Source: Semisulcospira habei (Eukaryota; Mollusca; Gastropoda; Semisulcospiridae). Taken from it: DNA of 64,000 nt. The notes beneath the pieces are model-generated. The model made no database searches. It saw only the letters and a program-made list of their open reading frames with translations, and was not told where the DNA came from. Positions 1-9,895 of the stretch are shown one piece after another (positions within the stretch are counted from its first letter, which is position 1; every line of letters starts with the position of its first letter). The stretch spans positions 158,751,897 to 158,815,896 of the forward strand of contig BTPG01000003.1 in the NCBI GenBank assembly GCA_036245525.1, given 5' to 3'. The position numbers and the translations under genes were made by a program.

Positions 1-24
1 ACCAGTTGCAGGAGATGGACTGAC

Positions 25-107
25 CATGATAATTCAAGGGTAGCGCCAGATTAGCTTGGCGCCTTCAGGCGCCAAGCTAATCTGGCACTACCCTTGAATT
101 ATCATGG
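25..107. repeat. Palindromic foldback repeat, family P2, copy a
   Basis: Near-perfect inverted repeat: the arm beginning CATGATAATTCAAGGG is mirrored by CCCTTGAATTATCATGG, and the centre is GGCGCCTTCAGGCGCC. Two relatives occur at 13028-13106 and 52648-52723. It lies in the GANP intron that follows exon 8. The mobility mechanism is unknown. Confidence 0.8.
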
Positions 108-309
108 GGCTACATAAGATGAGAAAGAGGTAAACGGATCTAACGGCTATGTGTCATGTGTACCCTTAGTGTGTATTTATAAGTTTTAGTAACTGGGACC
201 TAAATAAATAAAACAGGCATTTATTCGATAAATCAATATCTACACATACGATGAACGCCTGCCAACCAACTTCAGATTTTAACCATAACTTACCCAACAC
301 ACGACCTAC

Positions 310-381
310 CTGATCAGCTGAAGAGCGACTGTATTCTTTGACCGCCTTTGAGTGATCCACCAGTGATGTAGATCCGGTCAA
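310..381 (-). CDS. MCM3AP: MCM3AP exon 8 (Sac3/GANP domain continuation)
   Basis: Seventy-two bases, phase 0 to 0, encoding 24 residues that end in AVKEYSRSSADQ, a signature almost identical to vertebrate GANP just after the TCxDMCPEKER motif. The acceptor reads TTCATAGAACAG-like on the minus strand (ATGAACAG|TTGACC) and the donor is CAG|GTAGGT. It joins in frame to exon 7, giving PGSST-LTGSTSLVDHS. This is the last GANP exon in the window. Confidence 0.93.
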
Positions 382-433
382 CTGTTCATAGAACAGCAAA
401 GTTTTATTAGCAAAACGTTTCAACACAAAACTT

Positions 434-524
434 TAACCCTCTTGCTGTTGGCAGCACTTTTTGTCATAATGATTCCTGCAGGAATCATTGTGACAAAACG
501 TGCTACCGACAGCCGAAACAGTTA
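434..524. repeat. Palindromic foldback repeat, family P1, copy a
   Basis: Inverted repeat with centre ATTCCTGCAGGAAT and arms containing GCAGCACTTTTTGTCA and TGACAAAACGTGCT, flanked by CTGTTGGC / GACAGCC. Related copies are at 8193-8271, 11068-11148 and 42322-42388, and a split copy has its halves at 6907-6950 and 10482-10500. Confidence 0.8.
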
Positions 525-1149
525 AATCCAGTCTGTGGCACTTATCCTTACGAGCCCCTGCAATTGTGGTTCATGAAGACCCTTGCTATGACAGTATGAG
601 TACTTCAGTACTTTGTCATTTTGGAAGCCAACATTACTGTTAGGTGTCTGTATAGAAGATACTTGGACAGACATACTATCCCACCCCCTCCCCAATCCCA
701 CTTTTGCTGGTGCAAGAATAGTGCATACTAGATGCTAATGTTCAAGTTTTACTGCGTCAGCCTACTTTTCTCTTTATATTTTCTGTCCATGTTTCTGACT
801 TTCCCCGCACAGCATTCTCACTATCACGCTGAGATGTGAGTCCCATTTCACCTACTAACAGTACTAAACTAAAAAGTAAGAAAATATGTATTATTCTCTA
901 AAATATATTTTTTCGAGAAAATACTTACCGATGGCATTACTGTATGGAAGTAGCACTTAGCCTATCAATTTCAGCCCAGGGATCGTTGTGTACAGCAACG
1001 CCACCGGGGAACCACCCAAGTGAGCTGTACCAACGTCCCTCAATAGCTTCCCTTCACTGAGTAGCCTCCCTTACCTCATATGGCACATGCGCAGCCGTTA
1101 CCAGTTTTGCTCTTAGTTTACTGGCGGCGAGCGGGGCAGGTGGGAGGGT

Positions 1150-1256
1150 CCTCCGAGTAATGCCATCGGTAAGTATTTTCTCGAAAAAATATATTTTACA
1201 GAAAAATACATTTGTTTCCTCGAAAAACATTACCGATGGCATTACTGTATGGAAGA
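1150..1256. repeat. Internal complementary region (ICR) of DIRS E2
   Basis: The sequence starts GAGTAATGCCATCGGTAAGT, the reverse complement of the element's outer left end, and continues into ACATTACCGATGGCATTACT, the reverse complement of its outer right end. In DIRS-1 this head-to-head copy of both termini is the template used to complete a circular replication intermediate (established for the family). Confidence 0.8.
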
Positions 1257-1346
1257 ATCGCAAAAAGGAGGAGGGCGCCGCCAACTACCCCGCGACTGCG
1301 GATGCATTAGCAAAAAAGGCTGGGGATCAACACCTCACAATTTCAG

Positions 1347-2985
1347 CTAAGCGTACCTAATGCGTTGGCAGAGAGTGTTGAGTCGCCGAGACGTCACCCA
1401 CCAGGGCCAGGTTGTCCTGCTGGCCGGAGAGGTCACGCAGATAGAAACGTGCAAAGGTGGATTCAGCTCTCCAACCAACTGTGGCAACAATGTCCCGTAC
1501 TGCGCAGTTGAGGTCAAAGGCGAGGCTAGTCGATACAGCTCTGATTTCATGCGCCCGAATTCACATCCACGTGGCCCCTGAGGGGGAGAGGTCCTCGTAA
1601 GTGGAGCGCATGACCCACCGCAACCATGAAGAGATAGTCTGCGCAGTGATGTCCGTCGTGCCACGATATAAGGCCAGAAAAGGGCGGGAGCGACTTCTCC
1701 GGAAAGTTTTTGTTCATCGGAGGTATATCTTTAAGGCCCGAACAGGGTCCTGTTGGCGGGAGTCCTGGGACTGGGAGGCATCCGGCAGTGGCCAGATTGT
1801 GATCACCCGTGCCCTGGCTGAGGGGAGCCTGTTCTTGGCGAGAAAGGCCGGGTTTGTGAGAAGCTGCACTGTGCCATCCACCCAGAAGTGAAGGCAAGCG
1901 GGCTCTGTGGAAAGGGCATGGAGCTCGCTAACCCGCGCTGCTGTGGCGAGAGCAAGGAGAAAACAAGTTTTCCTGGTAAGGTCGGCCAGAGAGGCCAGAG
2001 GCAGAGTTTCAAACCGCTCTGAATTGAGCCACGTTAACACCCAGGGAAGGTCCCAGCGGGGCACCAGCGAGCGCGGAACCAGACGATGGAGCTCAAGTGG
2101 GCCATCAGGTCCAAAAGATCTTTACAAGCGCCCGGGTCCTCACGCCTCAAAGTCTGTAAGTGTCGGCAATCATAGCCAAGTATCCCCGAATGGGAATGGG
2201 CGCCAAGTGTTGGTCCTCAAAAAGCCATAAGAAAAAAAAAATTGACGAGGAGTGGCATAGTCAGTGTCGTGGTGGAAAGGCGTCAAGTCGTGCACTAGGA
2301 CTGGAGGACACGCCACTTCCCCTCGTACACTCTGCGGGTGAAGGGTCTGCGGGCTGCAGCAATAGCTGCCACTGCTGCATGCGAGTAACCTCGTGCTGCG
2401 AGGGCCGCCCACACAACCGCCAGGCATGTAGGAGCGGCCTCTCCGGAAAGGCTTCGTGGCGCGTGGGCAGGGATCTTCTTCCGCATGCAGGCTGGGTCTA
2501 CGGACAGGGCATGCAAATCGCTGACTCTGGAGACTGTGGCGAGGGCCAGGAGGAAGCAGGTCTTCCTAGTCACGTCCGCGAGGCGGGCGAGAGGAAGAGG
2601 CTCGAACCGACTGAGTTTCAGGTCAAAATCCACGGAAGATCCCAGCATGGAACGAGAGACTGGTCGCTGGAGTTCGAAATGGGACATCAAGTCTAAGAGG
2701 TCTTTGCACGCTTAAGGTTCCGGTTGGCCTAAATGCCGATACGTGTCTGCCATCATCGAGTGATAACGAGGAAAGTTGATCGGGGCCAAATCCTGTGCAT
2801 GAAAAAGCCACACGAAGAACTCGGCCAGCTGCGGCGGGGGCTCACCCCAGGACTATAGGACCCTCCATCTTCCCTCATACACCCGCAGGGTGGACAGTCT
2901 GTGGGCTGCTGCGATCGCCTCCACTGCTGCATCCAAGAAACCTCGAGGTGAGAGGGCATGCCGGACAACCTCCAGGCGTGAAGCA
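1347..2985 (-). pseudogene. Tyrosine recombinase of DIRS E2, with a tandem partial duplication
   Basis: Minus-strand pieces encode the DIRS YR: WDLPWVLTWLNSERFE and TRKTCFLLALATAARVSELHAL (1714-2064), then RALKIYLR. The C-terminal catalytic part continues at 1347-1664 but is frameshifted. A second copy of the YR core (FELQRPVSRS, TRKTCFLLALATVSRVSDLHAL) lies upstream at about 2490-2690. Between the two cores the region normally preceding the YR is repeated: EGKWRVLQS-type sequence occurs near 2310 and again near 2870. The region therefore looks like a tandem duplication of a roughly 500-600-bp segment. Many stops make it non-functional. Confidence 0.75.
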
Positions 2986-4330
2986 GCAGTCTCTCTGGAC
3001 TTCAGCAATCGTCCGGGATCTGGCAAGTAACATGCAGAAGATCAGAGGCTGAGTGCCGCCTTGCTTCTGAATAAAAGCCACCACCGTCGCATTGTCGAAC
3101 AGGATCAGGACCTCCTGGCCGCAAAGCCACAATTCCTTAAGTTCAAAAGGGATAAAATACTCTTCATACTTCCACGTGTAAAAACAGGTTATACAATTAA
3201 TTTCTTTTGAAACAAAATAACAATAAACTGACTTAAAGTGAACATATATATCACCTTATGCCCACCGAAACAACCAACATTTTCAGAAAGGGCCAGATGT
3301 AATTATTCATTGCTGGAAATCATGTTTCTTCATTTACATGAATTAATTTCACATGCCGACATGCCATATATATGCATCAAACTAACCAGTGCCTAAAATA
3401 AGCCAATTTGAAAGACATCTCTGTTGGTTGTTACTTGGACATTTCGTTTGGGTGTTTTACTTTTGGTACAAACCACCATTTGTCACAGGCTCATGAAAAT
3501 GTTTAACTTGACTATAGTGCAGAAATCATATTACCAGTGGAAGAGGGCCAATCATACCACCTGCAATTCCAATCAGGTGATATGTTGGTCTCGAAGATCA
3601 AACGAAGCAGAAGCGGCCTGATCTGCAACGAGACCGGGACCGGGGCTGAGAGATCTCACAAGGACGGACGCCAGTGAAGCAGCAGAAGCAGCTGTAGCGG
3701 TCAAGCGTAAAGCCTGGCAAGTGTTAACAGGTCTGCCGCCACACTGATCAGGCCCAAGAACTGGAGCCAGGTCCTGGCCACAAGCGCAACCGCTAGGGAG
3801 ACTGGCCGCGCCAAGGTCGACAGCTGCTGGATCCGAGGCTCCGGTAGACTACCTGTTGAGATTAGTCAAAAGTCCATATAGAGATGGACAACCGGTGCGA
3901 CTGCACCAGGTCCGACTTTCCATCGTTGAGAAAGAATCTGAGTCAACGAAGCAGCGCTAGAAGAGCATCCCTGTCAGCCGCTAGCGCGGCCGAGTCCGGA
4001 TTCCTGAGGAGCAGGTCGTCGAGATAATTGGACGTAGGGCTCGAGGAATCATGCCTGGCTCCGGCGAATACGGCGTCCATAATGTTGAGACCGAAGGCGG
4101 GGAAGTGGAGGAGATGGGGAGGCTGAAGGTCTGTCGTCCACGTCCAGTTCCAAAAGAACGGAGCGTCGAGCAGGAGGACCGTGTTGCATGCCCGAAGCTT
4201 GTGCATGGGAAGTGCAGGTATGCTCCGGAAGTCGAGACTGACCGCATAGTCCAAAGGTTGTACCGAGGCTCGTAAGGCTCTTGCTGTGTCCGAACCGGTA
4301 ACATGGCAAAGCACTGTGTGTAATCACATG
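2753..4330 (-). pseudogene. RNase H / reverse transcriptase remnants of DIRS E2
   Basis: Minus-strand translation around 3050-3130 gives VLILFDNATVVAFIQKQGGT, the RNase H strand carrying the conserved FDN/D. At 3943-4314 a piece with FGLNIMDAVFAGAR and SNYLDDLLLRN is the DIRS RT active-site region (YLDD). Just before the FGLN motif is KLRACNTVLLLDAPFFWNWTW, a segment that in the intact E1 copy lies after RNase H, so this copy is internally rearranged. Positions 3130-3940 show no readable element coding sequence. Confidence 0.65.
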
Positions 4331-4479
4331 TGTGGCTACTGTAGTGGTCGGGACGTGTAGCCGTCCTGCGTTGGGGGAGGCTGTCTCACCCCTGATTGAA
4401 CACCCTGGGGGAGGGGGGCCAACACCAAGCTCTATAGCCCACGAACTGTCTGTGAGAGTGGGGGAAGGGTCATGGGTGA

Positions 4480-4920
4480 GACGACTGGGTGTAAGATGGT
4501 GGCCGTGGACACCACATCATCTGATAGCGCACACCGATGGCTGGTGTAGGGCAGAAAGGCGTGGTAGCAGTTAAGATGGTGGTTGGGCCGAGCGGGCTGT
4601 GGACGCCACATCGTCTGAAAGCGCACGCCGATGGCCGGTGTAAGGCAGAAGGCATTGTAGCAGTACGGGTGTTCCTGACGGACAGACTACCCTGCTGCGC
4701 GCGTGGGTCCCGGGGGGCGGCGGGTCGTTGCCGCAGTAAGCCCCATAACTGCAACCACTGGACGCCACATCTTCTGATAGCACACGCCAATGGCCGGTGT
4801 AAGGCAGAAGGCGTAACAGTACGGGTGTTCCTAGCGGACAGACTACCCAGCTGCGCGCGTGGGTCCCGGGGGGCAGCGGGTCGTTGCCGCAGTAAGCCCC
4901 ATAACTGCAACCAGTGAAGT
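4480..4920. repeat. Imperfect tandem repeat inside DIRS E2
   Basis: A unit containing GACGCCACATCGTCTGAAAG and GCCGGTGTAAGGCAGAAGGC occurs at about 4503, 4602 and 4762. The last two units are about 159 bases apart and share a GC-rich block ending GCCGCAGTAAGCCCCATAAC. It occupies the 5' part of the element, where E1 also has a tandem array of different sequence. Confidence 0.75.
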
Positions 4921-5513
4921 CCCCTCCAAGGGGCATTCACGCCGCATATCCGAGAAGCCGAGCAGCCGGTACATGGCAGGCTGAAGGTGTGCATGTTGGT
5001 GAGCCACTGAAGGCCCCAACAGCCAGTATGTCTGGACTGGCATACTGTAACACATCAGTGCGAGACAGGATAAAGACAGAAGCGCTGACCCCTGTCAGGA
5101 GGTACTGGCAGGTCATGATATGACATAAGCCTCTTGTTCCCCTCTCCGCATATGGTTAATAATATCGCTATGTCTAGCTGAGTAAGCTGCGTGTCGCATC
5201 ACGGACGGACCGCGGCAAGCCCTGCCAGTACCTACTGTCACTAACTGACCGTACAGTCTTGCAACTGGATAGGAAAATTAAATTTGGGCAGGAAGATCTC
5301 ATGTGGACATAACACTGGGCCATTCAAGGTTAAGGTCCTGCCTTTTAACACCGTAACGCAAAAAGAGAAAAAGGAGTACATACCAAAAGGAGAAATGGAG
5401 AACCTCCACGTGTCTTTTGTTGAAGTCTGCAGGTCCGCAACAGTCACTGCTGCCGAACTGTAGCAATGTCAAAGTCCGGGACCAACTTACCATCTTGTTT
5501 TTTGGTTTTTTTT

Positions 5514-5745
5514 TACCTGCGTGCCTAAAGGTATCGGACGCTGCATTATTGCGGTTTACTTGCGCTCGAGAAGAAAAACGTGCAACAACGTCTAATCCAC
5601 AAAACTCGCTCACAGGAGACTCAGCAAGCATGTCCGCGTGACCCTAGGACGCGGCTCTAAAAACATTGCTTACTGCGGGGCTCGAACCCGGGTTACCTGC
5701 GTGCCGAGAAGTACTGCACCGCTGTACTATCGCGATGATCCGTTG
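5514..5745 (-). repeat. Two tRNA-like segments (possible tRNA-derived SINE relics)
   Basis: On the minus strand, 5745-5665 contains an A-box-like TAGTACAGCGG and, about 40 bases later, the B-box-like GGGTTCGAGCCC, spaced as in a tRNA gene. A diverged partner of the anticodon-side sequence (ACCTGCGTGCC on the plus strand) lies about 180 bases upstream at 5516-5553. The T-stem has a mismatch and I could not fold a clean acceptor stem, so this is a tRNA-like relic rather than a called tRNA gene. Confidence 0.35.
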
Positions 5746-6591
5746 CAAAACTTATGCCGCCACGCGGAGTATTCCCCAGCATGCCGCTGTTTCAAAATGC
5801 ACTTGACGTTGAACGAATCACTTCCATCACCCCCAAGTAAAGAGTAAACCGCGAAGTCTCAAGAACTACCGAACGGAACTAAATCACACCACTTCCGATC
5901 AGGCATATTCAGATTCTGATTGGTTGCGCAAACCAGAGGAACCAAGCGATTGACTCATAACACCGAGGGGATTCGCGATGGCTCGGAGGTAATGAGCTGC
6001 AAGGCAGCGAAGAAATGGCAACCGTAAGTGGACCATGTCAGCGCTATGTCCGCTGAGGATAATTATTGGCTGTACAGCATAAGACGGCAAATTCAGAAGA
6101 GTTAGCGTCTCTGAAAGCGAACCATCAAGCGCACGAGGCCGATCCGGGCCCATAGAGCAATGCACCACCACGCCGGTTGAAGTGTGAAGAAAACGAAAAT
6201 ATCCAAAGGGTAGCGCAACCGCTGGTCAGGAAGTTCTGGGACCCCAGGCGGGGGCAGTACCCGAGGCCTTACCTCGTCAGGTCAAGAGATTAGTAGGAAA
6301 ACCAAAATCCGAACTAAGAAGGGAGCCGAAGGCTGAAGGCAACCTGCTTGCAGGAAGCTAAGCGCGAAAACTGGTAACGTCTGCGCATGTGCCGTATGAG
6401 GTAAGGGAGGCTACTCAGTGAAGGGAAGCTATTCAGGGACGTTGGTACAGCTCACTTGGGTGGTTTCCCGGTGGCGTTGCTGTACACAACGATCCCTGGG
6501 CTGAAATTGATAGGCTAAGTGCTACTTCCATACAGTAATGCCATCGGTAATGTTTTTCGAGGAAACAATGTTATCTATGAACCAAACGTAC

Positions 6592-6734
6592 CGTGCTGGA
6601 GCCTGGGATTATTTCATAAATGGCAAGTCGGCGAACATCTTCCCGATACAAACGCTCCTTTTCTGGACACATGTCTGAGCACGTTCCCACAAATGCCTTT
6701 CGCTGCAGGGCACTTCCTTGCAGTTTGTCCCTTG
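6592..6734 (-). CDS. MCM3AP: MCM3AP exon 7 (start of Sac3/GANP domain)
   Basis: The 143-base exon (phase 1 to 0) encodes RDKLQGSALQRK followed by AFVGTCSDMCPEKERLYRED and AIYEIIPGSST. The TCxDMCPEKER motif is the hallmark of Sac3/GANP proteins, which form the TREX-2 scaffold. The acceptor is TTTTGTTACCAG|CAAGGG and the donor ACG|GTACGTTT. A DIRS element begins about 22 bases into the following intron, leaving little more than the donor itself. Confidence 0.95.
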
Positions 6735-7540
6735 CTGGTAACAAAATCCACATGCATAAATGCAAATGAGATGTGAGCTGACCTGTGATTTTGCACTTAC
6801 AGCTTTGAAAGAGTAACTAGAGGGAGACTTCCAAGCCAATTACACTACCTTTGAACAATCATGGTTGAAACATCTCCTACTTTCATTTCTGAACTCTCTG
6901 ACCATCAGTAGCACTTTTTGTAGCGACGATTCCTACATGAATCATTGCAACAACAAGAAAGGCAAAGCCATTACGTCTCACGTGGACGACCGATATATAT
7001 ATGTGTGACCTTTGTGACAATAAGTAAAAGGCTGGCTTCTGCACCAGCAAAATCCATGTTTTCTCAAAAGGTAAGCATTTTTCACACATCTGTCAAACCC
7101 CCCAACCCACGACCTTTGCAATGAGTCGACTAAATTAGTATACACAGGAAGGTCTTCTCATCAGCTACCTTTGTGCCAAATTTGATTGAAAAATTTGCGA
7201 AAATGTTGACAATACCTACAATTTTATCAAAAATTGGCATTTTACACACATTTGCCAGCCTGTGACCCTTGACCTTTCTGAAGGGTCATCCAAATTAGTA
7301 TGCATAGATAGGTCTTACCATCAGGTATCTCTGTACCAAATTTGGGTTTGAAGTTGTGAATAGTATTTGAGAAAAAAACATCTTTTGTCAAAATATGGCT
7401 ATTTGGGACCTATTTCCTGAGCTCTTGTGACCCTTGACCTTTTCGAGGAATCAACTAAATTAGTATGCATAGAAGGGTCTTCCCATCAGGTATTTCTGTA
7501 GCAAGTTTGTGTTTGAAGTTGTGAATAGTATTCGAGTATT

Positions 7541-8349
7541 TGGCGGACTGTAATGCTGTTACAGTGTTAGAGGCACTGGCTGCAGCCTCACAATTGGCGG
7601 TAGTGTGCAGACGGCTTCTGGCACTACCAGGTATCTCACCAAGGCATCCAGGGTTGGTTCAAGGTAGCAATGGTGGTCTAGCTCCATTCCCTTGTGCATG
7701 TATCCATCATAGCTATTTATAGCACTGAGGAAAGCATGCCCAGACGGTCACATTTGTGTCTGTCCAGCACGACCGTTCAAACCTAAACTTTGTTGGGTGT
7801 TTGTGCGGTGTATGTACTAAGAGAGTGGGGCAGGGAAGGGGGGAGGGGTGGGGGGGGGGGGGTCGGCGGGTAAATAGGAACGTTGGTGGGGTGGGGAGGG
7901 GGTACATATAAATATATGTGCTATATTCTTTCTATACTTTTTGGCCTGTGCTTGTGTGTAACTTGATTTGTAATGTATGAATGGTATACTGTATGCTCAA
8001 TCCAAAAACCGGGCAGTGCTGACCTGCTTCTGATTTTCAAAAATCTTCTAAACAATGGCTTAAAAAGTCGCATGTTTGTCTGGGCTTTTAAGCCACTGTT
8101 TTCGTTGAAACACGGACAGTGCTGACCTGCTTCTGATTTTCGAAGGTCGTCTGCTACGTGTGATGATTTTAACACACACGCACTCCCGTAATCCTTTGGC
8201 TGTCGGTATCAGTTTTTATTGCGATGATTCCTGCAGGAATCATCCCGATAAAAACTGATATCGACCCGAAGAATTAACTTACCTTTATCAACAAATACAC
8301 ACTGATTACTCTGTTCTGCTTGAATAAATAAGTATACATGAAAAAAAAA
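7541..8349 (+). mobile_element. 5'-truncated 3' end of the L1/Tx1-like LINE (family C)
   Basis: Positions 7545-7790 match the 3' untranslated part of the LINE at 45390-45640 (shared GTGTTAGAGGC, GTGCAGACGGCTTCTGGCAC, AGCACTGAGGAAAGCATGCC). The copy ends with a short poly(A) (ATGAAAAAAAAA). It is flanked by AGTATTCGAG on the left and AGTATTTGAG on the right, a one-mismatch target duplication within the CCTTGACC repeat. Near its 3' end it holds two direct copies of CAGTGCTGACCTGCTTCTGA (about 8015 and 8109) and the P1b palindrome. No coding sequence remains. Confidence 0.75.
8193..8271. repeat. Palindromic foldback repeat, family P1, copy b
   Basis: Inverted repeat with centre GATGATTCCTGCAGGAATCATC and arms TTTGGCTGTCGGTATCAGTT and AACTGATATCGACCCGAA. 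It lies inside the family C LINE fragment, so it inserted after or together with it. Confidence 0.8.
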
Positions 8350-8363
8350 GTATTTGAGAAAAA

Positions 8364-9895
8364 ATGAATTTTTCTCTAAAATGTATTTTTTAAAAAAATA
8401 CTTACCGATGACATTACTGACAGGAATGGTGTCCTAGCTAGCATAATTTTAGCCAAATTTGTTGTGTACCTACATATATGGCAGGGGAGGCAACAAGGGG
8501 TGCTATAATGTAGCCCGTAACCCGAGTAGCCTCCTTCCATCCCCATCCGGTCACGCGCCCAACGGATTCCCGCCAGTCTGTTTGCTTAGCTGACCAGTGG
8601 CAAGCGGGGCAGGTGGGAGGGTCGTCAGAGTAATGTCATCTGTAAGTATTTTTCGAAAAAATGCATTTTAGAGAAAAATTCATTTATTTCCTCAAAATAC
8701 ATTACCGATGACATTACTATTAGGAAGAATAACGAAGAGGAGGTGGGTGCCGCTAATAATATGCCTACGAGACCCGCCCTCCCTGGAACAACCTCCCGAT
8801 AATTTTAGCTAAGATACCTATGGCACCTGTGGTGCCGGGAGGGAGTGTTGCGCCGCTGCGATGTCTCCCACCAGCGACAGGTGGAGAGGTCCCGCAGGTA
8901 GAATTGGGCGAAGGTTGACTCTGCTCGCCAGCCCACGGCCGCCACAATGTCTTTGACAGCGCAGTTGCAGTCGAATGCGAGGCTTGCGGCCATGGCTCTG
9001 ACCTCGTGTGCCCTGATGTTCATTCGTTTGGCTGCATCAGGGGCGAGGTCCTGGTAGGCGGTGCGTATCACCCAGCGGAGCCAGGAGGAAATCGTCTGGG
9101 CTGAGATGTCATTTCTACCTGGGAACAGAAGGAGGAATTGGCAGGTGCGTCCCGTGCGTAGCGGCTTGGTCCGGCGCAGGTATACACGTAAGGCTCTCAC
9201 CGGGTGCTGCTGTCTGGTCTCTCAGGTAGAGCCTGAATCCCTCAAGGGTCGAATGGTGACCATCTGTGGGGTGGCCAATGGAGACCGGGTCTTGGCTAGG
9301 AAAGCCGGGTCGGGCAGCAGTTGTACGGAGCCATCCGTCTGGAACTGCAAGCATGAGGGGCGTGCTGATAGAGCGTGCAGTTCACTGACCCTGGAAGCAG
9401 TCGCCTTCACTTCACATCAGGTAACCGCGCCAACTGGAGTGGTTCGAAGCGGTCGGAGTTGAGCCACGTAAGCAACCAGGGTAGGTCCCATCGAGGCACC
9501 AGCGAGCAAAGGGCCAGACGTTGCAGACCGAAGTGGGCCATCAGATCAGCAAGGTCTTTGCAGCCACCAGGGTCGGGTTGCCCAAATGCCGGTACGCTTC
9601 AGCGATCATGGCCAGGTAGTCCCGAATGGTGATTGGTGCCAAAAGCTGGTCAGTGAAGAGGAATAGGAGAACTCTGCCAGCTGGGGAACCGTCCGATCCG
9701 TGGGGAAGAGGTAGGTGGGCGCGTGACTGGATGGGGATGGAAGGGAGGCTACTCGGGTTACGGGCTACGCTATAGCGCCCCTTGTTGCCTCCCCTGCCAT
9801 GTATGTAGGTACACAACAATTTTGGCTAAAATTATGCTAGCTAGGACACAATTCCTATCAGTAATGTCATCGGTAATGTATTTTGAGGAAATAAA
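8364..9895 (-). mobile_element. YR-only DIRS derivative E3 (about 1.5 kb)
   Basis: The left end (TACTTACCGATGACATTACT) is mirrored at the right end (about 9720-9890, TAATGTCATCGGTAATGTAT), and a junction repeat (ICR) lies at 8628-8735. Between them is only a tyrosine recombinase reading frame on the minus strand; no RT or RNase H fits. It sits in a CCTTGACC repeat monomer, interrupting ...GTATTTGAGAAAA and CATCTTTTGTCAAAATATGG, which are contiguous in intact monomers elsewhere. There is no obvious target duplication, as expected for DIRS elements. Confidence 0.85.
8805..9720 (-). pseudogene. Tyrosine recombinase of DIRS E3
   Basis: The C-terminal catalytic part is open from 9200 to 8805 (131 residues). 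It has RALRVYLRRTKPL, NDISAQTISSWLRWVIRTAY, the HEVRAMAASLAFD box (H-x2-R) and STFAQFYLRDLS with the catalytic tyrosine. Upstream pieces at 9222-9410 (ASRVSELHALSARPSC) and 9541-9819 (ITIRDYLAMIAEAYRHLG) belong to the same protein but are in other frames, so at least two frameshifts separate them. Confidence 0.8.

Larger units (their letters stand above)
889..6569 (-). mobile_element. DIRS-type retroelement E2 (decayed, in GANP intron 7)
   Basis: The ends are long inverted repeats. The left end (about 925-1115, containing CTTACCGATGGCATTACTGT) is the reverse complement of about 6371-6565. Next to the left end is the junction repeat at 1150-1256. Coding remnants on the minus strand are RT with YLDD (about 4040), RNase H (about 3060-3130) and tyrosine recombinase (1347-2696), in the order expected for DIRS, but broken by stops and frameshifts. 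The right end lies only about 22 bases from the splice donor of GANP exon 7. The element is in the same orientation as the gene. Family assignment rests on the ITR plus internal complementary region plus YR. Confidence 0.85.

Noticed and set aside
4332..4917. Plus-strand frames of 80-126 codons over the E2 tandem repeat
   Set aside because: Open because of the GC-rich repeat. They are antisense to the DIRS coding direction and have no domain.
5665..5745. Functional tRNA gene on the minus strand
   Set aside because: A- and B-box-like words are present, but the T-stem has a mismatch and no seven-base acceptor stem or clear anticodon arm could be paired. Reported as tRNA-like only.
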